Assembly: GCA_041395565.1 (NCBI GenBank)
Contig: JAWLAI010000004.1
Location: 1-64,000, forward strand
Direction of reading: 5' to 3'
Source of the DNA: Pseudomonadota bacterium
GTDB taxonomy: Bacteria > Pseudomonadota > Gammaproteobacteria > UBA9214
DNA length: 64,000 bases
Part shown: positions 56,428 through 64,000 of the stretch, in pieces
How positions within the stretch are numbered: position 1 is the stretch's first letter
Layout: every line of letters begins with the position of its first letter
Position numbers and translations under genes: made by a program
The notes under the pieces: model-generated
What the model was told of the DNA's origin: nothing
Database searches by the model: none
What the model saw: the letters and a program-made list of their open reading frames with translations, nothing else

Positions 56428-57930
56428 ATGAAGCTAGTGAAGCTGTTGTTCGTTGTGGTGAGTGCATTACTCATGCTTCCGGTCACTGCGACCGCAACCG
56501 TGGCCCGTGCCGCCGACGCGCAGGACCAGGCCGCTCCGGCCAATGACGTGATCGCCAAGGTCGGCGATCAGACCATCACCTTCAGCGAGGTCAATACCGC
56601 GCTGAACAGTTCGGCAGTAGTCGGCATTTCCATACCCGCCCTGGGTACGCCGGAACGTGACACCGTGCGGATCACGCTGCTGGACAAGTTCGTCAGTATC
56701 AATCTGCTGTATCTGGATGCGCTCAAGCACGGGATTGACAAGGAAGCGCAATACGCCAAGGCTGTCGGCCGTTTCTCCAATGCCGTCCTGGCCGGTCTCT
56801 ATCGCCAGCACTACATGGCGGGGGACATCCAGGTCACCGAGGATGAGATCCAGGCCTACTTCAAGGACAACGTGATGCCGGGTACGACACTGGACGATAA
56901 TGCCAGGACCCAGATCGAGGCGGCGTTGCGGCGGCAGAAACTGCACGCACAGATGGCGAGCGCGGACAAGTCCTTGCGTGACGGGATCAAGATCGTGGTG
57001 CACGAGGAGAATCTCGACAGCAAGGGGGATGGGCAGCGTGCCGCCGATGCCCCGTTGGCCGAAGTCGGTGCGGAGACGATCACCTGGGGCGAGGTCGATG
57101 ACAAGATCATCGCCGCCGGCAAGGGTGCGGTCATTGCGGATCCGCTTGCCTTCGAGGACCCGGCGCGCCGGGATGCCCTGGAGCGCGAAATCGATCTGCG
57201 CATCCTGGCGCAGAAGGCCAAGGCGGCCGGCCTCGAGGCCGATCCGCTCTACCAGCAGCGGCTTGGCGAATACCGCAAGACACTGCTGATCAACCAGTAC
57301 CGTGAACGGCTGGCACAGCAGATGGAGCCCACGGAGGTGGAACTCAAGGCCTATTACGAGGCCAATCGCGGCCGCTTCGTGATTCCGGAGGCACGCAAAA
57401 TCCAGATGGTCGTCGTCAAGACCGAGGACGAGGCCAAGCAGCTCAAGGAGCGGATCAAGGCCGGCGAGCTGACCCTGTACGAGGCGGCGCGGGATCACTC
57501 GATTGCCGCGAATGCCGCGCAGAATCTGGGCGAGGTCGGCTGGGTGAATCAAGGCGAACTGGCGCCGGCACTCAACGAAGAGGTCTTTCTGCTGGAGCCG
57601 GGAGAAATCGGAGGCCCGGTCGAATCGCCCGCCGGCTGGCACCTGGTCGCGGTACAGGAGATGAAAGAGGCCAGGTACACGAACTTCGGTGAAGAGACCA
57701 CGCGCAAGCTGACCCGGCGCAGTTACCTGCACGACAAGATCAATGCCTATACCGCGGAGCTGCGCAAGAACGAGTTCCCGGTGGAGGTCTACCAGGAACG
57801 CCTCGTCCAGCTTGCCCAGCAGGAGGCCGACATGGTGAAGTCGCTGGCCGAGCAGTCCAAACAGCCCGGTTCGGTCACCCAGAAACGCCTTGAGGAAATG
57901 CAGGAGCTGATGCATCAGCCGTCCATGTAA
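56428..57930 (+). CDS. Periplasmic parvulin-type peptidyl-prolyl isomerase (PpiC/SurA/EpsD-like)
   Basis: The protein has 500 residues. A signal peptide (residues 1-~29) is followed by a long SurA-like chaperone part. A single parvulin domain lies at ~315-415, including IPEARKIQMVVVKTEDEA, LGEVGWVNQGELAP and LEPGEIGGPVESPAGWHLV. The C-terminus is helical. It follows the multihaem cytochrome gene by 187 bp with two hairpins between, and probably serves as its foldase. EpsD-type PPIases are common near exosortase/PEP-CTERM genes. Confidence 0.85.
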   Translation: MKLVKLLFVVVSALLMLPVTATATVARAADAQDQAAPANDVIAKVGDQTITFSEVNTALNSSAVVGISIPALGTPERDTVRITLLDKFVSINLLYLDALKHGIDKEAQYAKAVGRFSNAVLAGLYRQHYMAGDIQVTEDEIQAYFKDNVMPGTTLDDNARTQIEAALRRQKLHAQMASADKSLRDGIKIVVHEENLDSKGDGQRAADAPLAEVGAETITWGEVDDKIIAAGKGAVIADPLAFEDPARRDALEREIDLRILAQKAKAAGLEADPLYQQRLGEYRKTLLINQYRERLAQQMEPTEVELKAYYEANRGRFVIPEARKIQMVVVKTEDEAKQLKERIKAGELTLYEAARDHSIAANAAQNLGEVGWVNQGELAPALNEEVFLLEPGEIGGPVESPAGWHLVAVQEMKEARYTNFGEETTRKLTRRSYLHDKINAYTAELRKNEFPVEVYQERLVQLAQQEADMVKSLAEQSKQPGSVTQKRLEEMQELMHQPSM

Positions 57931-57955
57931 ATCCCTCAGGCCACGCGCCGCACCC

Positions 57956-57990
57956 ACGGGCCAACCCGGTAGTCGGGCTGGCCCGTTTCG
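57956..57990 (+). terminator. Rho-independent terminator after the PPIase gene
   Basis: ACGGGCCA pairs with TGGCCCGT as the outer stem, CCCGG with CGGG as an inner stem, and TTTCGTTT follows. It lies between the convergent PPIase and TlpA-like genes. Confidence 0.7.
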
Positions 57991-58114
57991 TTTGTGGCAG
58001 CCATGCCGGCAGGCTGATGTACCTGCCGCACGCGGCGGTGCGGACAGGCCGGCGGCACTCTGCGTGTTGCGCGGATAGCCGGCGCCACACGCGAGACGCT
58101 GGCACATAACCGAA

Positions 58115-58693
58115 TCAGTCCGGGACTGCCGCTGCCTCGATACCCGCCTGCTGCCCGGTTGCCGGCGGGGAATCAAACATCGCCTCGATCGCCTGGATCA
58201 TTTCCGGCGAGTCCCACCCGCGCGGCCCGTAGGCGACATACCGGATCCTGCCTGCACCGTCGATCAGAAAGGTCGTCGGGTAGAACGTGACCTGCCAGTC
58301 CGCAGCGGTGGCGCCCTCCGCATCCAGCAGCATCGGGAAGGTCAGCTTGAGCCGGCTGGCGAAATTCCACACCTTGCCGTGCGTTTCGCCGACATTGACC
58401 GCGAGGATCGCAAAGGGCTTGCCGTCCATCGCCTGCTGCAGCCGCTGCAGGCTCGGCATCTCGATCAGGCAGGGGCCGCACCAGCTGGCCCAGAAGTTGA
58501 CCAGCACCACCTGCCCGCGATATTCCTGGAGCGAGCGGGTGGTGTGACCCAGATCCTCCAGCTCGAATGCGGGCGGCACATCGTCGAGGTCCTGGTAAGG
58601 GTCCAGCAATCCAGCCTGCGTCGCGCCGGGCAGGCCCAGACACAGCAGCAGCAACAGCGCAGCGAGACCCGTCAGGTTCGCCTTGTCATTCAT
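58115..58693 (-). CDS. TlpA/ResA-type periplasmic thioredoxin-like protein
   Basis: The protein has 192 residues from ATG 58693, with GGGGGAG upstream; the longer frame to 58729 is unsupported. A signal peptide (LAALLLLLCLGLPGATQA) leads to a thioredoxin fold with active site NFWASWCGPC and a cis-Pro in FYPTTFLID. TlpA proteins reduce apocytochrome or metal-site Cys pairs in the periplasm. Placement between the multihaem cytochrome block and the PEP-CTERM gene fits a helper in cytochrome c maturation. Confidence 0.85.
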   Translation of the reverse strand: MNDKANLTGLAALLLLLCLGLPGATQAGLLDPYQDLDDVPPAFELEDLGHTTRSLQEYRGQVVLVNFWASWCGPCLIEMPSLQRLQQAMDGKPFAILAVNVGETHGKVWNFASRLKLTFPMLLDAEGATAADWQVTFYPTTFLIDGAGRIRYVAYGPRGWDSPEMIQAIEAMFDSPPATGQQAGIEAAAVPD

Positions 58694-59171
58694 CGGGTCG
58701 CTCCCCCGGCATCCCTCGATGCCTGTCAATCATCGTCGCTCTGCAACCACTATATCATCCGTTCCGCATCGGTCCGAAGCTTGCGCTGCGGTACGCGGAT
58801 CGGGCGCGGCGGTAATCCGGAGCTGGCATGTTCAGCAGACACTGTCGGATATCATTACGCCGCCCGGCCGTCGAGATGTCCTGATGTTCGCGTTGCAACT
58901 ATATGAAATTGCAAGATATTAATGTCGCTACCGGCGATGTGTCAGCCGCGGGTGTCAAAACCCTGTTGGGATTCTTTACGACAGCAATTCCCCGAACAAG
59001 TTAAGTGAATTTTAACCTTCTGAATCAGATATGTATTTGATCTCTGGTACAGAACTTGCAAATTGGACTGTAAGGCCGGATTCGCTCGGACGAGTTTGTC
59101 ATATATAACAACATGTACACGGATTTCGAACAAAATATCACATACTCAAACATTTACGGGGGTATTATCAG
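58694..59171. other. Intergenic region upstream of the PEP-CTERM gene
   Basis: The 478 bp are less GC-rich to the right. A sigma-54 promoter lies at 59045-59060. Two palindromic TTGCAA hexamers lie around 58893-58916 and could be part of an activator site. No open frame looks coding. Confidence 0.4.
59045..59060 (+). promoter_or_regulatory. Sigma-54 promoter of the PEP-CTERM protein gene
   Basis: TGGTAC-AGAAC-TTGCA has one mismatch to the consensus TGGCAC-N5-TTGCA, with the GG/GC pairs 12 bp apart. The predicted start point (~59072) gives a ~100-base leader before ATG 59172. PEP-CTERM genes are known to be under sigma-54 control in some EPS-producing bacteria. Confidence 0.6.
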
Positions 59172-59789
59172 ATGCGGAACACAATCTCCAGAATCATAAC
59201 AACGGCAGTTCTGGCTGCAGGTATGCTGGCGGGCGGTATTTCTGCCAAAGCCGCAACCATCTATATGACACCTGAGCAACAGTTCGTGGCGGATAATGCC
59301 TCCTTCTCGGTCGATATCATGGCAACAGGCCTGCCGCAGTTTACCGTCGGCGGCGCGATCGATATCTCCTGGAATCCGGCTGACATGACGCTGACTTCCG
59401 TCCTCATGGCAACCACGGACCCCTTTGACAGCAACGGCCAGTTCACCGGTTCCTGGGATCCGGAGTCCTCGTCGCTTACCGGTCCGGGTACCGTCAGCAC
59501 CGGTGCGATCACCGGCATGTTCGTCGGCAGCTTCCTCGGCGTTTCCGGCGACCAGGCAATCGCGCGTCTGATCTTCACCCTCGGCTCCGGCGTGTCCAAT
59601 TCCTCGATCAGCCCGACGCTGGCGATTCAGGGCGGCACCTGGGCTGGCGTGGATGCCGGGAACAACGTATTCACTTTCGCGAACACCTACATCGGTGCAA
59701 CGATCAATCCGGTACCGGTGCCTGCCGCGGTCTGGCTGTTTGGCAGCGGCCTGCTCGGTCTGGTGGGTGTGGCTCGTCGGCGCGGATAA
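59172..59789 (+). CDS. PEP-CTERM (VPxPA-type) sorted protein with cohesin-like domain
   Basis: The protein has 205 residues. Residues 1-~28 are a signal peptide (VLAAGMLAGGISAKAA). The middle (~28-175) has the beta-sandwich pattern of cohesin-like domains (FSVDIMATGLPQFTVGGAID, SWNPADMTLTSVLM, GDQAIARLIFTL). The C-terminus is a sorting signal: PVPAAVWLFGSGLLGLVGV followed by ARRRG, the VPxPA-CTERM pattern processed by an exosortase (EpsH/XrtA type). The gene for that enzyme is not in the window. Likely a surface or EPS-linked protein. A sigma-54 promoter precedes it. Confidence 0.88.
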   Translation: MRNTISRIITTAVLAAGMLAGGISAKAATIYMTPEQQFVADNASFSVDIMATGLPQFTVGGAIDISWNPADMTLTSVLMATTDPFDSNGQFTGSWDPESSSLTGPGTVSTGAITGMFVGSFLGVSGDQAIARLIFTLGSGVSNSSISPTLAIQGGTWAGVDAGNNVFTFANTYIGATINPVPVPAAVWLFGSGLLGLVGVARRRG

Positions 59790-59840
59790 GCGGTTACAAG
59801 CAGAGCTGCAGGCAAACCACCACTCGTTTCACGCTCATTC

Positions 59841-59874
59841 AGGGGCCGCCATTGAGGCGGCCCCTCTTTGTTTC
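59841..59874 (+). terminator. Rho-independent terminator after the PEP-CTERM gene
   Basis: AGGGGCCGCC / GGCGGCCCCT is a perfect 10-bp stem with an ATTGA loop followed by CTTTGTTT. Confidence 0.85.
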
Positions 59875-60033
59875 CAGCTGAACCGAATTTTCGTCGCAGT
59901 CCTTCGGGGCCGGGTGGTTGCGGCGCCGGGCTGCGTTATTCCCCATTCATACGGCCAGGGCAGTCCTGCCCGCCGCGCCATTCGCGATCATCGATAAGGT
60001 CCCAGCCGTGTGAAATTGCTACGATAGGCTCGA

Positions 60034-61263
60034 CTAGATCACGATGCGGTCATAGGTCCAGTACAGGCCGACCGCCGCGATTGCCAGCGAGCCGCTCACC
60101 ACGATGACCTGCCGGTACCAGTTGCGGTTGGCGAACCACAGGCCGACCGCGAGAAAGGCCAGCGAGATGATGGCGAGCTGGCCGAGTTCGACGCCAACGT
60201 TGAAGCTCAGCAGTGCCGTGAAAAAGGCGTCATCCGGCATACCGAAATCCTTCAGCATGCTCGCGAACCCCATGCCGTGCAGCAGACCGAACCCGAACAC
60301 CAGCGCCAGGCGGCCGCGGTGCAGGGTGCGGATGAAGACGTTCTCGATGCCGATCCATGCGATCGACAGCGCGATCAGCGGTTCGACGATAAAGGCGGGC
60401 AGGGAGAACACGCCGCTCATCGACAGCCCCAGGGTAATGGTGTGGGCCACGGTGAACATGGTCACCTGCCAGAGCAGCGGGCGCAGACTGACGCTGAGCA
60501 GGAAGATGCCCAGGATAAACAGGATGTGGTCGAGGCCGCGCGGCAGGATATGGTCGAATCCTGCGGCGAGGTAAGTGCCGATGACGGCGCTGACCGGTTG
60601 CCGGGTAAAGACCTCGGCGAGTGAAAACGGTGCGCTCGTCTCATCCTTGCGTAGCCACTGCCAGTCAGACCAGTGCCACTTTTCGTTGGTCTCGTCGACC
60701 TGGCGCACGCGTACCGCGTTGTCACCGAAGGCCTGGGGATAGTACCAGCGCACGCTTTGCACGCTGCGCTCGATTGCGCCTTCCAGGTAGATGACGCTGA
60801 TGCGCGGCACCTTGGTATAGCCGGGTTCCGGAATTTCCACGCGCGTGACCGTCAGCGGCACGGGCTGGTCATCGAACAGCAGCCGCACTTCCTGTGTGAA
60901 GCGATCCTTGAAGGGCGCGAACGCCGCCTGCAGCTCCGGCGCCTGCAGCACGCGCAGGGCATCGTATGCCTCTGCGTTCGGGGCCTCCTGGGTATTGCGG
61001 TAGCGGCTGTTGATACCCGTCAGCAGGGCCTCGATGCTGGCGCGGACTTCAACCTGATAGGTGCCGTTGGTATTGATGCTGATCTCGACGAGCGCCGGCT
61101 TGACGACGTCCGCCTGCGCGCGCGCGCTGCATCCGAGCAGGGCGGCGCACACTAGCGCCAGCAGCAGCCAGGAAGTGCAGTCAGAGCAGCCATGCTGCGG
61201 ATGCGCAGGGTTCACACGCGCGGGCCTGCTGCGAAGGCAACATACCCGTCGCCATATAAGCAT
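60034..61263 (-). CDS. HupE/UreJ-2-like membrane protein
   Basis: The protein has about 409 residues from ATG 61263; GTG 61215 and ATG 61323 are other candidate starts, and none has a strong ribosome site. A signal segment (LLLALVCAALLGCSARAQA) is followed by a ~190-residue beta-rich periplasmic part. Six or seven C-terminal membrane helices come next, with the HupE-family GLDHILFILGIFLL and HGMGFASMLKDF motifs. HupE proteins import nickel or cobalt in some species; this larger two-part version is common near oxidoreductase genes. It is divergent from soxB. Confidence 0.78.
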   Translation of the reverse strand: MLIWRRVCCLRSRPARVNPAHPQHGCSDCTSWLLLALVCAALLGCSARAQADVVKPALVEISINTNGTYQVEVRASIEALLTGINSRYRNTQEAPNAEAYDALRVLQAPELQAAFAPFKDRFTQEVRLLFDDQPVPLTVTRVEIPEPGYTKVPRISVIYLEGAIERSVQSVRWYYPQAFGDNAVRVRQVDETNEKWHWSDWQWLRKDETSAPFSLAEVFTRQPVSAVIGTYLAAGFDHILPRGLDHILFILGIFLLSVSLRPLLWQVTMFTVAHTITLGLSMSGVFSLPAFIVEPLIALSIAWIGIENVFIRTLHRGRLALVFGFGLLHGMGFASMLKDFGMPDDAFFTALLSFNVGVELGQLAIISLAFLAVGLWFANRNWYRQVIVVSGSLAIAAVGLYWTYDRIVI

Positions 61264-61392
61264 GCCGTAAAACACTGAAATTCCATGATTCGGCTGTAAT
61301 TTTCGGATTCGCTGTTCTATCATTTCGTGGCACGCGCCGGGGATACCCTGGCGACCGCAGCCGGACCTGGTGGGAGGGACGGGGCGGAAAGT

Positions 61393-61418
61393 CATTACGC
61401 CATGCCGCTAGTGTAATG
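61393..61418. repeat. Inverted repeat upstream of soxB
   Basis: CATTACGC pairs with GTGTAATG over 8 bp including one wobble, with a 10-base loop. It sits 40 bp before the soxB start and may be an operator. Confidence 0.3.
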
Positions 61419-61455
61419 CGTATGTGTTCCGGACGAAAACAATACCAGGTGACCT

Positions 61456-63396
61456 ATGCCTCCATTTGACCGTCGAGAGTTTCTCAAGATTCTGGGCGCC
61501 GGTGCCGCCGCATCGACCGGCCTGTTCGCATGCAGCAAGACAGACAACGGCCCCCCCGCGGCGGCGAAGATGCCGGCCGGATCGGCTGATCCGCTGGCCG
61601 GTTTCTATGATGTGCCGATGCGCGGCAACGCCCGCATCCTGCATATCACCGATGTCCATGGCCAGCTGAAACCCGTGTATTTTCGCGAACCGAACGTCAA
61701 TCTCGGCATGGGCGATGCCTACGGGCGACCGCCGCACATCGTGGGCAAGAAGTTTCTCGATTACTTCGGCCTGCAGCCGGCCACGCCCGAGTCCTACGCC
61801 TACACCTATCTGGATTTCGACGCGGCCGCGCTCAAGTACGGCCGTACCGGCGGCTATGCGCATCTCAAGACCCTGCTCGACATGCTGCGTCAGCAGGCCG
61901 GTGGCCGCGAGCAGACCCTGACCCTGGATGGCGGCGATCTGTGGCAGGGTTCCGGCACCTCGCTGTGGACACGCGGGGTCGACATGGTCGAGGCCTCGAA
62001 CATCCTTGGCCTGGACGTCATGGTCGGGCACTGGGAATTCACCTATCGCGAGGCCGAGGTGCTCAACAACGTGGCGCTGTTCAAGGGCGATTTCATCGGC
62101 CAGAACGTGCGCGTCAAGGAGGATTCGCTGTTCGGTGACGAGTACGCAAAACTGGTCGAGAAATACGATGGGCGCGGTCTTTACGACGAGGATAGCGGAC
62201 ACGCCTTCCAGCCGTACGTGATCAAGAACGTCGGTGGTGCGCGTATCTGCGTGGTCGGTCAGGCCTTCCCGCGCACCGCCAACGCCAACCCGCAGGAATT
62301 CTTCCCGGACTGGTCCTTCGGTCTGCGCGAGGACGACATGATCGAGCTGGTCCAGAAGATCCGCGCGGACGAGAATCCGGATGCCATCGTGCTGCTGTCG
62401 CACAACGGCATGGACGTCGATGTCAAGATGGCGGAACGCGTGCCCGGCCTGAACGCGGTCTTCGGCGGGCACACGCACGACGGTATCCCCAAGCCGATCG
62501 AGGTGAAGAATGTCGAGGGCCACACTTGCTTGGTGACCAACGCGGGTTCCAACGGCAAGTTCGTCGGCGTGATGGATTTCGATATCCAGGACGGCAGCCT
62601 CAAGGGCATGCATTACCGCATGCTGCCGGTCATCACGGACATGCTGCCGGCAGACAAGGAGATGGAGGCGTACATCAACCAGATGCGCCAGACCACCTAT
62701 GACGAGAAGATCGTCGAGAGCCGTGCAAGCAAGTATTTCTTCAACAAGGACCGGGTCGGCAAGACCTTCGAGCAGATCCTGGGCGAGAAGCTGGCCATCG
62801 CCGACCGCCTGCTGTACCGGCGCGGCAATTTCATGGGGACCTGGGACCAGGTCCTGTGCAATGCGCTGCGGCATGAGTACGGGGCGGACGTCGCCATGTC
62901 TGCGGGAGTGCGCTGGGGCACTACGACCCTGAAAGGCGAGTGGATCACCATGGAGGACGTCATGACGCAATGCTCCATGACCTACGCGGAGACCTACGTC
63001 ACGGAGATGACCGGACACGACCTGATGAATATCCTGGAGCAGGTGGCGGACAACCTGTTCGACCCGGATCCCTATCTGCAGTCCGGTGGCGACATGGTGC
63101 GGGTCGGGGGCCTCGATTACACCATCGATCCCACCAAGCCGCTGTACGAGCGCATCACCGATGCGCGCCTGGACAACGGGCACCTGATCGAGGCCGACAC
63201 CGTCTACAAGGTCGCCGGCTGGGCCTCGGTTGGCAAGGCCCCGGACGGCCGCCTGATGTGGGATGTGGTGCGAGACTATATCCTCGCCACCAAGGGCGAG
63301 GATGACGTGCTGGTCCTGCCCAAGATCAATCACCCGAAACTGGTCAATGTCGCGGCCGACCCGGGGATCGCCGATTACCCGGGCGAAATGTCCTGA
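61456..63396 (+). CDS. soxB: Thiosulfohydrolase SoxB
   Basis: The protein has 646 residues with an AGGTGA site. A Tat signal (DRREFLKILGAGAAAS) starts it. The dinuclear-manganese 5'-nucleotidase/SoxB fold shows HITDVHGQ (D66, H68), DGGDLW (158), GHWEF (191), SHNGMDVD (316) and GGHTHDG (337). SoxB releases sulfate from SoxY-bound thiosulfate intermediates in the periplasm. No other sox gene is in the window, so the rest of the pathway is coded elsewhere. A terminator follows at 63423. Confidence 0.95.
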   Translation: MPPFDRREFLKILGAGAAASTGLFACSKTDNGPPAAAKMPAGSADPLAGFYDVPMRGNARILHITDVHGQLKPVYFREPNVNLGMGDAYGRPPHIVGKKFLDYFGLQPATPESYAYTYLDFDAAALKYGRTGGYAHLKTLLDMLRQQAGGREQTLTLDGGDLWQGSGTSLWTRGVDMVEASNILGLDVMVGHWEFTYREAEVLNNVALFKGDFIGQNVRVKEDSLFGDEYAKLVEKYDGRGLYDEDSGHAFQPYVIKNVGGARICVVGQAFPRTANANPQEFFPDWSFGLREDDMIELVQKIRADENPDAIVLLSHNGMDVDVKMAERVPGLNAVFGGHTHDGIPKPIEVKNVEGHTCLVTNAGSNGKFVGVMDFDIQDGSLKGMHYRMLPVITDMLPADKEMEAYINQMRQTTYDEKIVESRASKYFFNKDRVGKTFEQILGEKLAIADRLLYRRGNFMGTWDQVLCNALRHEYGADVAMSAGVRWGTTTLKGEWITMEDVMTQCSMTYAETYVTEMTGHDLMNILEQVADNLFDPDPYLQSGGDMVRVGGLDYTIDPTKPLYERITDARLDNGHLIEADTVYKVAGWASVGKAPDGRLMWDVVRDYILATKGEDDVLVLPKINHPKLVNVAADPGIADYPGEMS

Positions 63397-63422
63397 AGCC
63401 GGCCGGCATCGGCAGTATCGGA

Positions 63423-63449
63423 GGCCCCGCCATGAGCGGGGTCTTTTTT
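63423..63449 (+). terminator. Rho-independent terminator of soxB
   Basis: GGCCCCGC / GCGGGGTC flank a CATGA loop and run into TTTTTT. Confidence 0.85.
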
Positions 63450-63562
63450 CTGGCGTATGCCTGCGATATCCGTCGGCGCTGCGCAGCCGGTTCCGCTGCC
63501 GGCACGCCACCATCCAGCCGTACGTCTCTGTGACGGCGGTGGTGCGGGCGCCGTCCGGGTAC

Positions 63563-63594
63563 GGAAAAAAAGAAAGCCCGACCAAGGGCCGGGC
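63563..63594 (-). terminator. Minus-strand terminator-like hairpin without a visible gene
   Basis: On the minus strand GCCCG pairs with CGGGC around a 9-base loop and is followed by CTTTCTTTTTTT. The 5-bp stem is short, but the T-tract is good. Upstream on that strand there is only the doubtful 37-codon frame, so a small RNA is possible. Confidence 0.4.
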
Positions 63595-63856
63595 CATTTA
63601 CGGAGACGGATAAAATCTCATCCGTTGCAGCTAACATAACCGCAGCGGGCTTACAGAAGGCTTACAGATCTGCAATTCGCTTCCTGCAGGCGGCGGGTTA
63701 CAGCGGAATCCGATAATAATATAAATAAAATCAATTAATTTCATGCTTCTGCGGTAGGCGCCGGCAGGCACTGCGGCGACACAGACGGCTTGACCCGCAG
63801 AGTTTAGACTAGAACGGCGGGCAGTCAACACCCTGCCTGCCCGGAGGGAGCCTGCC

Positions 63857-64000
63857 ATGAACTTCGCCCTGCCACTCGTCATCCTGTTGCTGCTGCACGC
63901 CGGCTTTGCCCTGGCGGGGGCCTATGCCCTGCCGCACCTGGACAGCGCCATGCATCTGGCGGGCGGATTTTGCCTGGGTCTGTTTTGCGCCGGGCTGCTA
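63857..64000 (+). CDS. Membrane protein, N-terminal part (runs off the window)
   Basis: ATG 63857 has a GGAGGGAG site upstream. The 48 visible residues hold a first hydrophobic helix (LPLVILLLLHAGFALAGAYAL) then LDSAMHLAGGFCLGLFCAGLL with an His-x-x-Gly-Gly pattern, as in small multi-pass DUF2238/YjdF-like proteins. Too little is visible for a firm call. Confidence 0.4.
   Translation, partial: MNFALPLVILLLLHAGFALAGAYALPHLDSAMHLAGGFCLGLFCAGLL

Larger units (their letters stand above)
63397..63856. other. Intergenic region downstream of soxB
   Basis: The 460 bp contain the soxB terminator, a minus-strand terminator-like hairpin (63563-63594) and an AT-rich stretch (63715-63745). A 37-codon minus-strand frame starting at ATG 63744 lacks a ribosome site and is probably not a gene. 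Confidence 0.4.

Noticed and set aside
61326..61345. TGGCAC upstream of soxB as a sigma-54 -24 element
   Set aside because: No GC pair occurs at the required distance.
63631..63744. 37-codon minus-strand frame downstream of soxB
   Set aside because: No ribosome site, no recognisable features, and it lies in AT-rich intergenic DNA.
1..64000. CRISPR arrays, insertion sequences, rRNA or tRNA genes
   Set aside because: No repeated spacer arrays, transposase genes, terminal inverted repeats or recognisable tRNA/rRNA sequences were seen.

Overview
The window is about 64 kb of high-GC DNA, dense with genes, that reads as the chromosome of a gammaproteobacterium. It carries a System I cytochrome c maturation operon, SoxB (thiosulfate oxidation), several c-type cytochromes, a VPxPA/PEP-CTERM surface protein and sigma-54 promoters. 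A sulfur-oxidising member of the Chromatiales/Ectothiorhodospiraceae type is the best guess. This rests on family content only; no rRNA or tRNA gene is visible.

Left part (1-12.7 kb): the 5' end of a secreted beta-helix-like protein, a Met/Ala-rich periplasmic protein, a diguanylate cyclase, two adjacent paralogous membrane GTPases (GTPase + DUF697), an animal-type haem peroxidase converging on a stand-alone PDC-type sensor domain, a GspE/MshE N-domain protein with a histone-like tail, and a stress cluster on the minus strand (HPF fused to a cold-shock-like domain, a UPF0248 protein, a small Cys-containing protein).

Middle part (12.8-35 kb): a dihaem cytochrome, two TPR + FG-GAP (CRTAC1-like) loci on opposite strands separated by a UbiB-family kinase-like gene, a 1349-residue membrane protein, a TetR-like regulator, an NfeD/stomatin pair, and a PhoP/PhoQ-like two-component pair. 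The pair is followed by an EF-hand protein flanked by two tiny membrane proteins that share an FD-x-x-TLAGM N-terminus. A tripartite RND efflux operon follows (35.4-41.1 kb).

Right part (41-64 kb): the minus-strand operon ccmABCDEFGHI. Its ends are intact, but its middle (about 45.46-47.42 kb) is full of indels that look like consensus errors. A PAS-sigma54-Fis activator with an FNR-type site in its promoter comes next, then a small cytochrome c. A large nine-CxxCH cytochrome with an N-terminal dockerin pair lies behind a near-consensus sigma-54 promoter. It is followed by a parvulin foldase, a TlpA-type thioredoxin on the opposite strand, and a cohesin-like PEP-CTERM protein behind a second sigma-54 promoter. 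A HupE-like protein and SoxB close the window.

The most interesting hypothesis is that the dockerin cytochrome and the cohesin-like surface protein form a sigma-54-controlled system for displaying a multihaem cytochrome on the cell surface, served by the nearby foldase and the cytochrome maturation genes. Three regions contain frame disruptions (21.8 kb, 45.46-47.42 kb, 54.88 kb) and should be rechecked against reads before any is called a true pseudogene.
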